Assembly (NCBI GenBank): GCA_001771975.1
Contig: MERE01000193.1
Span: 1 to 5,606 of the forward strand
Origin: Betaproteobacteria bacterium RIFCSPLOWO2_02_FULL_68_150
Lineage (GTDB): Bacteria; Pseudomonadota; Gammaproteobacteria; Burkholderiales; SG8-39
Direction: 5' to 3'
Length of the DNA: 5,606 bases
The position numbers were made by a program, and so were the translations under genes. The notes below the pieces were generated by a model, which did no database searches, was not told where the DNA came from, and was given only the letters and a program-made list of their open reading frames with translations. Below, piece after piece: positions 1-5,606 of the stretch; within the stretch, counting starts at the first letter, position 1; every line of letters begins with the position of its first letter.

Positions 1-735
1 GAGTTGTTCGTCGCGCGCCCGGATTTCGTCGAGCATCGTGTTGAACCCGTCGAACAGCGTGCCGAGTTCGTCGTTGCCGTACTTGGTGACCCGCAGTGAA
101 TAGTCCCGGGTGCGCGACACGGTCTGGGTCGCCTCGGCGAGGCGCAGCACCGGCCCGGTGATGAGCTTGCGAAACATCAGCCCGAAATAGAGCGCGACCG
201 CAAAGGAAAGCAGCGTCAGCGCGCCGACGATCACCACCTGGTAGGCAATCTGCTGCCACATTCCGCCCAGGTCCGCCTCCAGCCGGACCGAACCGATGGC
301 CTCTGCCTCCGAGTGGATCGGCCGCTGCAAGGCGATCCCCTGCGCCCAGAACGGAGCATCGCGGTAGTCGGGAATCGGCTCCGCATCGGCAGCCGCGCCA
401 GCGGCGCGCGACACGCCGCTCGCGCCGAGCCGGTAGCTCGCGAACGGCCGGCCCTGCTTGTCGTGGATCTGCGCGCCGATGATGAGCGTGCTTACCCTGA
501 GCGCACCCAGCGTCTCGGCGGCGGCCTTCGCATCGCCGAACAGCAGCGTCGGCGCGCTGTGAATCGCGGTCGCTTCCGCCAGCACCTGCAGCCGGTCGAT
601 GGTCTCGCTGCGCATCTGGAACATGGCGAGCAAGGCGAAGCTGAAGAAGGCGAGCGCGAGGCCCGGCAGAATCGACACGAGCAGCGCCACCACCAGCTTG
701 CGCATCAGCGAATAATTCCGGAAGGCGGTCAGCAT
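1..735 (-). CDS. CHASE8-HAMP inner-membrane sensor protein, YfiN-like N-terminal part (3' end beyond window)
   Basis: My own reverse-strand translation gives 245 residues from ATG at 735 with no stop before the window edge. The protein begins with a short basic segment, then a hydrophobic helix (about residues 14-39). A periplasmic region follows (about 40-160) with CHASE8-like features: LAEATAIHSAPTLLFGDA at 52-69, then AAAETLGAL and a GRPFASY strand. A second membrane helix lies at about 165-188, and a HAMP domain at about 188-240 has the conserved Pro195 and the DELG motif (222-225). This is the architecture of YfiN/TpbB-type sensors, and the gene directly follows a YfiR gene, YfiN's known periplasmic repressor. 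The output domain is not visible: GGDEF would make it a diguanylate cyclase, but HAMP proteins next to YfiR genes can also be histidine kinases. The start is supported by a Shine-Dalgarno sequence 7 bases upstream. Met11 is a less likely alternative. The sensor part is confident; the output class is unknown. Confidence 0.88.
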   Translation of the reverse strand, partial: MLTAFRNYSLMRKLVVALLVSILPGLALAFFSFALLAMFQMRSETIDRLQVLAEATAIHSAPTLLFGDAKAAAETLGALRVSTLIIGAQIHDKQGRPFASYRLGASGVSRAAGAAADAEPIPDYRDAPFWAQGIALQRPIHSEAEAIGSVRLEADLGGMWQQIAYQVVIVGALTLLSFAVALYFGLMFRKLITGPVLRLAEATQTVSRTRDYSLRVTKYGNDELGTLFDGFNTMLDEIRARDEQL

Positions 736-742
736 GCCGGCT

Positions 743-748
743 CTCCCT
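743..748 (-). promoter_or_regulatory. Shine-Dalgarno sequence for the CHASE8-HAMP gene
   Basis: Read on the minus strand, AGGGAG lies 7 bases before the ATG at 735 and directly follows the TGA stop of the YfiR gene. It is the clearest ribosome binding site in the window and fixes the start of the downstream sensor. Its position at the YfiR stop fits close coupling of the two cistrons. Confidence 0.75.
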
Positions 749-1309
749 TCATCGTTCCTTCACCAGCCGGGCGAGACGCAGGAGCTGGGAACCGATCTTC
801 AGGTTGGCGCGCTGCGCGGCGTCGTTGTTGATCTCGAACTGCACGCGGTTGTCGGCGTTGATCAGTCCGATCATGCCGCCGCCTTCGGCGAATCCGTCGC
901 TGTCGCCGACGGTCAGCACGGGCGCTTTCGCGGCCGCGCGCAGCAGCTCGGGGATGCGGCGTTCCTCCGACGCGGCAATGAACGCCACGTGGCACGACTT
1001 GATCTCGATCGGGCGCAAGCCGCGCCTGACCCGCAGGGTTCGTCCCTGCACCGATTTGCCGTCGATCGAGGCGAGCGCCGCGTCATACGGCTCGCCGGCG
1101 AAGGCGCACAGCACGATCGGCTCGCGCGCACCTTCGCCGGGGACCGGAGGCCACTCGGTGAACTTGGCGAAGTTGTAGATGAACGCCGCCTTGAGCGCGT
1201 ATTCCGACGGCGCCGGATCGGCGCCGTACGCGGGCGCGCCGACCCATGCGGCCCACAGCAGCGCGCAGGCGATTACCGGCAGTCTGACGGATGCCATGGG
1301 TCGGGTCAT
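749..1309 (-). CDS. YfiR family (DUF4154) periplasmic protein
   Basis: Complete gene of 186 residues. In Pseudomonas, YfiR is a periplasmic protein that holds the inner-membrane diguanylate cyclase YfiN inactive. Here a signal peptide (hydrophobic core about residues 9-24, likely cleavage after AYGA at 27-30) is followed by the family hallmarks: YALKAAFIYNFAKFTEWP at 37-54, the CHVAFI strand at 106-111, LTVGDSDGFAEGGGMI at 132-147, VQFEIN at 156-161 and the closing KIGSQLLRLA at 171-180. The mature part has only two cysteines, C68 and C106, placed so that they could form one disulfide. Pseudomonas YfiR is reported to have two disulfides. The ATG at 1309 lies 14 bases after the receptor stop and lacks a clear Shine-Dalgarno sequence. 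Met5 (ATG at 1297) would give an equally good signal peptide. The family call is firm. The partner is inferred to be the CHASE8-HAMP protein encoded next, 13 bases downstream. Confidence 0.93.
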   Translation of the reverse strand: MTRPMASVRLPVIACALLWAAWVGAPAYGADPAPSEYALKAAFIYNFAKFTEWPPVPGEGAREPIVLCAFAGEPYDAALASIDGKSVQGRTLRVRRGLRPIEIKSCHVAFIAASEERRIPELLRAAAKAPVLTVGDSDGFAEGGGMIGLINADNRVQFEINNDAAQRANLKIGSQLLRLARLVKER

Positions 1310-1323
1310 TGCGCCGCGCCGGC

Positions 1324-3324
1324 CTAGAAGCGATAGGTCAGCTTGAAGCGGAAGCTGCGCCCGTCCTGCCGGATCGTGTCGCGCTGCGGCACCCCGACAT
1401 CGAACGCCACCGGGTCGGCGTATTTCCGGTCGAACAGGTTGTAGATGCTGGCCGAAAGCTCCAGTCCCGGTTTCAGTCTCTCGCCCAGCAGCGTGAGATT
1501 GGTCATCAGGAAACCGCCGGTTTCCCCGAAGGTGGTGATGCGGCGCCCGGTGTACTGCAGCTCGACTCCGGCGCGCAGCCGGTCGCCGAACAGCGGGGTC
1601 GAATAGTTCAGCTTCGCGAGATGTTTCGGCGAGTTGCTCAAGCGCGCTCCGGCATCGTCCCGCGCCACTTGCGCCGTGAAACTCGCCCTGAGCCGCGCCC
1701 CGCTCCGCGAGGAATGCTCGGCCTCGAACTCGACGCCCCTCGCGTTCACGTTACCCAGGTTCTGGTATTGGAGCAGCACGCCGCCGCTGGCCGGATCGGC
1801 CACCGGGACCTGGCTGATCAGGCCGTCGACCTTGTAGGAGTAGCCCGCGGCGGTGAGGCGCCAGTTTCCCGGCAGGTAACGCTCGAGCACCGCTTCCCAG
1901 GTCTTGATTTTCTCTGGCCGCAGCGCCGGATTGCCGATCTGCTGGCCGGGATAGGCGTAAAACGATTCGTAGGCGTTGGGGGCGCGGAACGCGGTGCCGT
2001 AGAGCAGCTTGACCACCGTGCTCTGGCTCATCTTGTGGATCAGCGCGAAGCGTGGGTTGAACGCGCCGCCGATGGTCGAGTAGGTGTCGTAGCGCAATCC
2101 CGCATTGAGCAGCCAATCGTCCCGCAGCGCGTACTCGTCCTGCGCATACAGGCCGGTCCGGCGGCTGCTGCGCCGGTCATCGAGATACGACGCGAACGGC
2201 GCCTGGTCGAAATTCGTCTGGTCCTGGTGCCGGTTTTTCTGGAAATCGCCGCCCATGACGAGCTTGTGATTCCTGAACACGGTCTTCACCAGCTTGACCT
2301 CGGCGCCCCACCACTCGCCCAGCGCCAGGTCCTTGTTCAGCGTGACCGGAGGAGCGTCGTAGAGGTAATCCCCGGCGTACTCGTAGCGCCCGTAGTACAG
2401 GCGGCCGCTCAACTCGGCGCCGCTATCGGTGGTGCGGTAATAACCGAGACTGGTGAAAGTCTGCGTATCGACGATCCGATTGCGCGCATCGTTGAAAACG
2501 GTACCGGTATAACCGGTCGGAACACCCTTGTTGCGCGACGAGTGGCCCGCTTCCAGGGTGAGCCCGGCGTAGGAGAACTTGGCAAACACGCTCGAACGGC
2601 GCTCGTAATCGGTGCCCCGGGTGACCCCGTTGCCGGTGGCCGGATCGTCGAACTCGGGAAAGGCGAGCGACGGGCCCCGGCTGTCGAATCCGGTCGCCGA
2701 TACCACCGCCTCGAGTCCGCCCGCGAAGCGGTGCCCGAAGCTCGCGCGCGCCTTCCAGGTCCCGTGGCTGGCGGCTTCGGCCGAGATTTCCGCGCCGTTC
2801 AGGTCCTGCGCCGACTTGGTGATGACGTTGACCACGCCGAAGAAAGCGTTGCTGCCGTAGACCGAAGAGCTCGGCCCGCGCACGATCTCGACGCGCTCGA
2901 TCAAGTCGACGTCGAGCACCAGTTCGCTGCCGATGGACCCGGTGTCGTAGACCGGGTCGTTGATGCGGTAGCCGTCCACCATGACGAGGGCCCGCGAGTT
3001 GTAATCGCCGGGCCGCGCGAAGCCGCGCACGCCGATGTAGTCGTAGACGCGGTCGTACGTCACGTACATGCCGCGCACGCTGCGCAGGATGTCAGCGAGC
3101 GTGCGATAGCCGTAGGTCTTGATGTCGGCCGCCGTGATGACGCTCACCGACGAGGGCGCATCCGACCCCTTCTGGCTGAAGCGCGACGCGGTGTAAACGC
3201 GGACGTCGAGGAGCTGCTCGAGCGAAAGCTGGGTCAGGTCCGCCGCCGATGGTTCGGCCGCCTGGGCGCCGTGCGCCGCGGAATTCGCCAGCGCCAGCAG
3301 CAGGATCGGGGCGCGCAGGTTCAT
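1324..3324 (-). CDS. TonB-dependent outer-membrane receptor
   Basis: Complete, 666 residues, a usual length for the family. These receptors import scarce ligands such as siderophores, cobalamin or other metal chelates using energy from TonB. A signal peptide (about 1-22, likely cleavage at AQA|AE) is followed by LSLEQLLDV (33-41), seen in a receptor subgroup often annotated as colicin I receptor- or BtuB-like. The nearby VYTAS may serve as the TonB box. The plug domain (about 55-170) contains SVITAADI, GVRGF (98-102), VMVDGYRIND (114-123), ERVEIVRGPSSSVYGSNAF (143-161) and VVNVITK. The 22-strand-type barrel follows, with GTAFRAPNAYESF (443-455), GNPALRPEK (464-472) and NLFDRKYADP (629-638), and it ends in the typical terminal aromatic (YRF). 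There is no N-terminal STN signalling domain, so FecA-type signalling to a FecR/sigma pair is not expected. The ligand cannot be deduced. The start overlaps the phosphodiesterase stop, and YfiR follows 14 bases after the TAG stop. Confidence 0.95.
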   Translation of the reverse strand: MNLRAPILLLALANSAAHGAQAAEPSAADLTQLSLEQLLDVRVYTASRFSQKGSDAPSSVSVITAADIKTYGYRTLADILRSVRGMYVTYDRVYDYIGVRGFARPGDYNSRALVMVDGYRINDPVYDTGSIGSELVLDVDLIERVEIVRGPSSSVYGSNAFFGVVNVITKSAQDLNGAEISAEAASHGTWKARASFGHRFAGGLEAVVSATGFDSRGPSLAFPEFDDPATGNGVTRGTDYERRSSVFAKFSYAGLTLEAGHSSRNKGVPTGYTGTVFNDARNRIVDTQTFTSLGYYRTTDSGAELSGRLYYGRYEYAGDYLYDAPPVTLNKDLALGEWWGAEVKLVKTVFRNHKLVMGGDFQKNRHQDQTNFDQAPFASYLDDRRSSRRTGLYAQDEYALRDDWLLNAGLRYDTYSTIGGAFNPRFALIHKMSQSTVVKLLYGTAFRAPNAYESFYAYPGQQIGNPALRPEKIKTWEAVLERYLPGNWRLTAAGYSYKVDGLISQVPVADPASGGVLLQYQNLGNVNARGVEFEAEHSSRSGARLRASFTAQVARDDAGARLSNSPKHLAKLNYSTPLFGDRLRAGVELQYTGRRITTFGETGGFLMTNLTLLGERLKPGLELSASIYNLFDRKYADPVAFDVGVPQRDTIRQDGRSFRFKLTYRF
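3321..3324 (-). promoter_or_regulatory. ATGA stop/start overlap joining phosphodiesterase and receptor genes
   Basis: On the minus strand the four bases ATGA hold both the ATG of the TonB-dependent receptor and the TGA stop of the GGDEF-EAL gene. No convincing Shine-Dalgarno sequence is visible just upstream (the preceding bases are ACCCTGCG). Receptor translation therefore probably depends on ribosomes finishing the upstream gene. The overlap is seen directly; coupling is inferred. Confidence 0.8.
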
Positions 3325-5606
3325 CGCAGGGTCGGGGCGCGGACGCCTGCTTGCGCCGCCAAAAGCGCCGTCATCTCATCGAAGGGCATCGGCCGACTGA
3401 TAAGAAAGCCCTGTATCTCGTCGCAACGCAACAGGCGCAGGAACTTTGCCTGCTCCTCCGTTTCCACGCCTTCGGCAATGACCTTCAGCCTGAGCGACTG
3501 CGCGAGCGAGATGATGGTCTGCACGAGCGTCATCGCGTCCGGATCGTTCAGCATCGAAACGATGAACGAGCGGTCGATCTTGAGCGCCTGCACCGGCAGC
3601 TTCGCGAGGTAACCGAGAGAGGAATAGCCCGTGCCGAAGTCGTCGATCGCGATACTCAGTCCGAGGTCGCGGGCCGCTTTCATTTTCTCGATGTTTCCTT
3701 CGACGTCCGTCATGATGATGCTCTCGGTGATCTCCAGGTCGATACCGGGCGGTCTGGCGCCGGCGGCGACCGCCTCCTTCAGAGTGGCAACAAAATCGCG
3801 CCGGCGCAACTGGATGGGCGAGACGTTGACCGCCACGCGCGGCGCCGGCAATCCCAGCGCCACCCAGCGGGAGTGGTCCTGAATCGCCTTTGCGAGCGCC
3901 CATCTCCCGGCCTCCTGGATCAAACCGGTACTTTCCATCAGCGCAATGAACTGCCCCGGCAGCACCAGTCCCAGTTCGGGACTCTGCCAGCGGATCAGGG
4001 CCTCGACCCCTACGACGCGCCGCGTGTCCAGCGCCACCTTCGGCTGATAGTGGAGCGCGAATTCGTCCTTCTCGAGCGCCCGCCGGAGCTGGTTCTCGAG
4101 CGTGAGCTGCTCGGCGACTCTGTCGGTCAGCCTGCGGGTATGGAACTGGTGCCGCTCTCCGGTTTGCCGGGCGTATTGCAGCGCCGCCTCGGCATTTGAA
4201 AATAGCGTCTCCGCATTGGCGCCGTCGCTCGGGAAGAGCGCAATCCCGGCCTTCGCCGAGATCCTCAGCTCGGTGTCGCTCACCTCGAACGGCTGCGCGA
4301 AGCAGTCGCGCCAGATCCGCTCGATCGCACGCCCGACTTCGGTCCGTCCCTTGATCTCCGGCAGCAAGATCGCGAATTGGTCGCCGCCGGTCCGGGCGAT
4401 GCTGACCGGATCCGCGGCGCGCTCCAGGCGCCGGGCCAGTTGCCTGAGCAGCTCGTCGCCCGTCTGCCGCCCGAGCGAATCGTTGATGGTCTTCAAGCGC
4501 TCGACGTCCGCCAGGACCAGCGAAAGCTTGCCCTGACTCCGCTGCGCCGCATGCACCTTCTGACTCAGTCTTTCGTGGAACAGGGCACGGTTGGCGAGCC
4601 CGGTCAGCGGATCGTAGTAGGCGAGGTATTCGAGCTTCTTCGCCTTTTCGAGATGGTCGAGCGCGAACGAGATGTCACCCGAAAGTTCGGCCAGCAGCTT
4701 CATCTCCTCGGCGTCGAAGAACCCGAGCACGTCGGAGTATAGATGGAGCACGCCTGTCCCTTCGCCTGCCACGACCAGCGGCAGCACGACCAGCGAACGC
4801 GCGCCGCGCTGCATGGAGCCTTTCGCGGGAACCAGCGGGTCGTGCTCGATATCATTCGAAATCACGGGCGTGCGGTCTATGACTGCCCGGCCCACCACTC
4901 CGATCGCCTCCGGCGCGTCCTCCCGGATGGTCATGCGGATCTGCCCGAGGAACCGTTCGTCCGTGCCATGCCACGCAACCGGGTTCACCCGCAACGCCTC
5001 CCGGTCCACCTCGCCGATCCAGGCGATCGGGAATCCGCCGAGATCGACCGCGATCCGGCAGACCTCGCGGTACAGTTCCATCCGGTCGCTCACGCGGATG
5101 ATCAGCGCGTTGATGCTGCTCAAGACGCTGTAGACGCGGTTAAGGCGTGTGATCTTTTCGTAGGCCCGCCTGCGCTCGCTGACATCGCGGAAAATTCCCA
5201 GCAGAGCGTCCCTGGCGCCAAAGCGAATGGGCGTCGCCCTGATATCAGCGAAAAATATCGAGCCGTCCTTGCGCTTCACAGGGATGTCCGCGGCCATCGG
5301 GATCTCACCGCGCATCAGTTTGTCGAACTGCTCCATTGCGCGCGGCAGATCGCGCATCGGGTGGATGTCCGGGACGCCAATGCCGGCGATCTCCTCAAGC
5401 GTGTAACCGAGCATGCGGCAGATGGCCGGATTTCCTTTCAGGAATTTCCGGGTCTCCACGTCTGCCACCACAATGCCGTCGAGCGCCCCATCGAAGATGG
5501 TGCGCAGCTCTTCCTCCGATGCGCGCAACGCCTTCTCGGTCCGTTTGCGCTCGGTGATGTCCTCCTTGACAGCGATGAAGTTCCGGATGCTGCCGTTCTC
5601 GTCGAG
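3321..5606 (-). CDS. PAS-GAF-GGDEF-EAL cyclic-di-GMP phosphodiesterase (5' end beyond window)
   Basis: 761 residues are visible, counted here from the right edge. The frame is open to 5606: the first 26 residues are the end of a PAS/PAC domain (FIAVKEDITERKR at 10-22), so the TTG near 5528 is internal and the N-terminus is missing. Next come a full PAS (about 31-146, ending GIFRDVSERRR), a linker helix, a GAF domain (about 171-318), a GGDEF domain (about 324-484) and an EAL domain (about 499-748). The GGDEF signature is GGDQF (407-411). Asp367 of the first metal site remains, but the fourth signature residue is Gln and the RxxD inhibitory site is not at its usual spacing. The EAL domain has every expected catalytic element: EALIRW (535-540), Asn594, LEITES (624-629), DDFGTGYSSL (655-664), KIDRSF (676-681), AEGVET (711-716) and Gln732. 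The likely role is therefore c-di-GMP hydrolysis to pGpG, with PAS, GAF and perhaps GTP-bound GGDEF as regulators. No membrane helix is visible in this part. Confidence 0.94.
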   Translation of the reverse strand, partial: LDENGSIRNFIAVKEDITERKRTEKALRASEEELRTIFDGALDGIVVADVETRKFLKGNPAICRMLGYTLEEIAGIGVPDIHPMRDLPRAMEQFDKLMRGEIPMAADIPVKRKDGSIFFADIRATPIRFGARDALLGIFRDVSERRRAYEKITRLNRVYSVLSSINALIIRVSDRMELYREVCRIAVDLGGFPIAWIGEVDREALRVNPVAWHGTDERFLGQIRMTIREDAPEAIGVVGRAVIDRTPVISNDIEHDPLVPAKGSMQRGARSLVVLPLVVAGEGTGVLHLYSDVLGFFDAEEMKLLAELSGDISFALDHLEKAKKLEYLAYYDPLTGLANRALFHERLSQKVHAAQRSQGKLSLVLADVERLKTINDSLGRQTGDELLRQLARRLERAADPVSIARTGGDQFAILLPEIKGRTEVGRAIERIWRDCFAQPFEVSDTELRISAKAGIALFPSDGANAETLFSNAEAALQYARQTGERHQFHTRRLTDRVAEQLTLENQLRRALEKDEFALHYQPKVALDTRRVVGVEALIRWQSPELGLVLPGQFIALMESTGLIQEAGRWALAKAIQDHSRWVALGLPAPRVAVNVSPIQLRRRDFVATLKEAVAAGARPPGIDLEITESIIMTDVEGNIEKMKAARDLGLSIAIDDFGTGYSSLGYLAKLPVQALKIDRSFIVSMLNDPDAMTLVQTIISLAQSLRLKVIAEGVETEEQAKFLRLLRCDEIQGFLISRPMPFDEMTALLAAQAGVRAPTLR
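3363..4112 (-). other. EAL phosphodiesterase domain
   Basis: This is the C-terminal catalytic domain of the PAS-GAF-GGDEF-EAL protein. The EAL triplet lies at 3996-4004 and the loop-6 motif DDFGTGYSSL at 3615-3644. Metal-binding and general-base residues known from EAL enzymes such as RocR (EAL Glu, Asn, LEITES Glu, the Asp-Asp pair, Lys, AEG Glu and the final Gln) can all be matched. The domain is therefore predicted to be active. Confidence 0.9.
4155..4637 (-). other. Degenerate GGDEF domain (GGDQF)
   Basis: The domain opens with YYDPLTGLANRALFHERL and carries DVERLKTINDSLG, typical of GGDEF folds. The signature at 4374-4388 reads GGDQF, with Glu replaced by Gln, and Thr replaces the usual Leu just before it. 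An RAAD stretch resembles the inhibitory RxxD site but sits seven residues before the signature rather than five. Cyclase activity is doubtful; GTP binding that activates the EAL domain, as described for Caulobacter CC3396, is a possible role. Confidence 0.8.
4653..5096 (-). other. GAF sensor domain
   Basis: The segment beginning ELYREVCRIAVDLGGFPIAW, with later PVISNDIEHDP, ARSLVVLPLVVAGEGTGVLHL and FFDAEEMKLLAELSGDISFAL, follows the usual order of a GAF domain of the kind placed between PAS and GGDEF in environmental proteobacteria. The ligand is unknown. One cysteine (in REVCRIA) is present, but no evident haem or bilin attachment motif is. Confidence 0.8.
5169..5516 (-). other. PAS/PAC sensor domain
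   Basis: The domain runs from ELRTIFDGALDGIVVAD through NPAICRMLGYTLEEIAG and VKRKDGSIFFADIRATPI to the C-terminal cap GIFRDVSERRR. These are standard PAS_4/PAS_9-type elements. No residues point clearly to haem or flavin binding, so the cue is unknown. The tail of another PAS/PAC domain precedes it at the window edge. Confidence 0.82.

Noticed and set aside
313..831. A 172-codon open frame on the plus strand
   Set aside because: It is antisense to the CHASE8-HAMP gene and is rich in Arg, Gln and Ala with no motif. The true gene on the minus strand runs off the window edge without a stop.
1209..1225. Two copies of the palindrome GGCGCC separated by five bases
   Set aside because: They lie inside the YfiR coding sequence near the signal-peptide cleavage region and are explained by GC-rich codons for Gly, Ala and Pro. 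They are not followed by a T-tract or located at a gene boundary.
1310..1323. Possible terminator or promoter between the receptor and YfiR genes
   Set aside because: The gap is only 14 GC-rich bases, with no stem followed by a T-run and no promoter-like elements.
2503..2517. Repeated ACCGGT around a short AT-rich core, resembling an operator
   Set aside because: It falls within the receptor barrel, encoding a Thr-Gly-Tyr-Thr-Gly stretch. No promoter or gene start is nearby.
1291..3612. A 773-codon open frame on the plus strand
   Set aside because: It lies antisense to the TonB receptor and the end of the EAL gene, shows no recognisable domain, and is Arg-, Val- and Ala-rich as expected of an antisense frame of GC-rich coding DNA. 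The minus strand has unmistakable family motifs throughout.
3249..4199. A 316-codon open frame on the plus strand
   Set aside because: It is antisense to the EAL and GGDEF domains, has biased composition, no domain and no ribosome site. It is a shadow frame.
5526..5528. TTG as the start of the PAS-GAF-GGDEF-EAL gene
   Set aside because: The same frame continues upstream to the window edge and encodes the end of a PAS/PAC domain (EDITERKR), so the TTG is an internal leucine codon in the usual KALRASEEEL linker.

Overview
This GC-rich window carries four genes, all on the minus strand and packed head to tail with almost no intergenic DNA. They look like one operon read from the right edge (5606) to the left edge (1). 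The protein families and codon use suggest a proteobacterium, most likely a betaproteobacterium (a Rhodocyclales- or Burkholderiales-like environmental lineage). That placement rests on general resemblance only.

In transcription order the genes are: (1) a multidomain cyclic-di-GMP protein, cut off at its N-terminus by the right edge, with the end of one PAS/PAC domain, a full PAS, a GAF, a degenerate GGDEF (GGDQF) and an intact EAL phosphodiesterase domain; (2) a complete TonB-dependent outer-membrane receptor of 666 residues, joined to gene 1 by an ATGA start/stop overlap; (3) a complete periplasmic YfiR-family (DUF4154) protein of 186 residues, 14 bases further on; (4) the first 245 residues of an inner-membrane sensor with a CHASE8-type periplasmic domain and a HAMP domain, starting 13 bases after YfiR behind a good Shine-Dalgarno sequence. 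Its output domain lies beyond the left edge.

Taken together, the genes read as a signalling chain across the envelope: an outer-membrane receptor, a periplasmic YfiR-like regulator, and an inner-membrane CHASE8-HAMP sensor resembling the YfiR/YfiN (TpbB) pair of Pseudomonas. A cytoplasmic c-di-GMP phosphodiesterase is made from the same transcript. YfiR/YfiN control of c-di-GMP is known. The translational coupling of a TonB receptor to a phosphodiesterase, with YfiR and a YfiN-like sensor behind it, is the most interesting feature. The idea that the receptor feeds a signal to YfiR is inference.

No RNA genes, mobile elements, CRISPR arrays, promoters or terminators could be recognised. No non-coding stretch exceeds 14 bases. 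Both ends of the operon lie outside the window.
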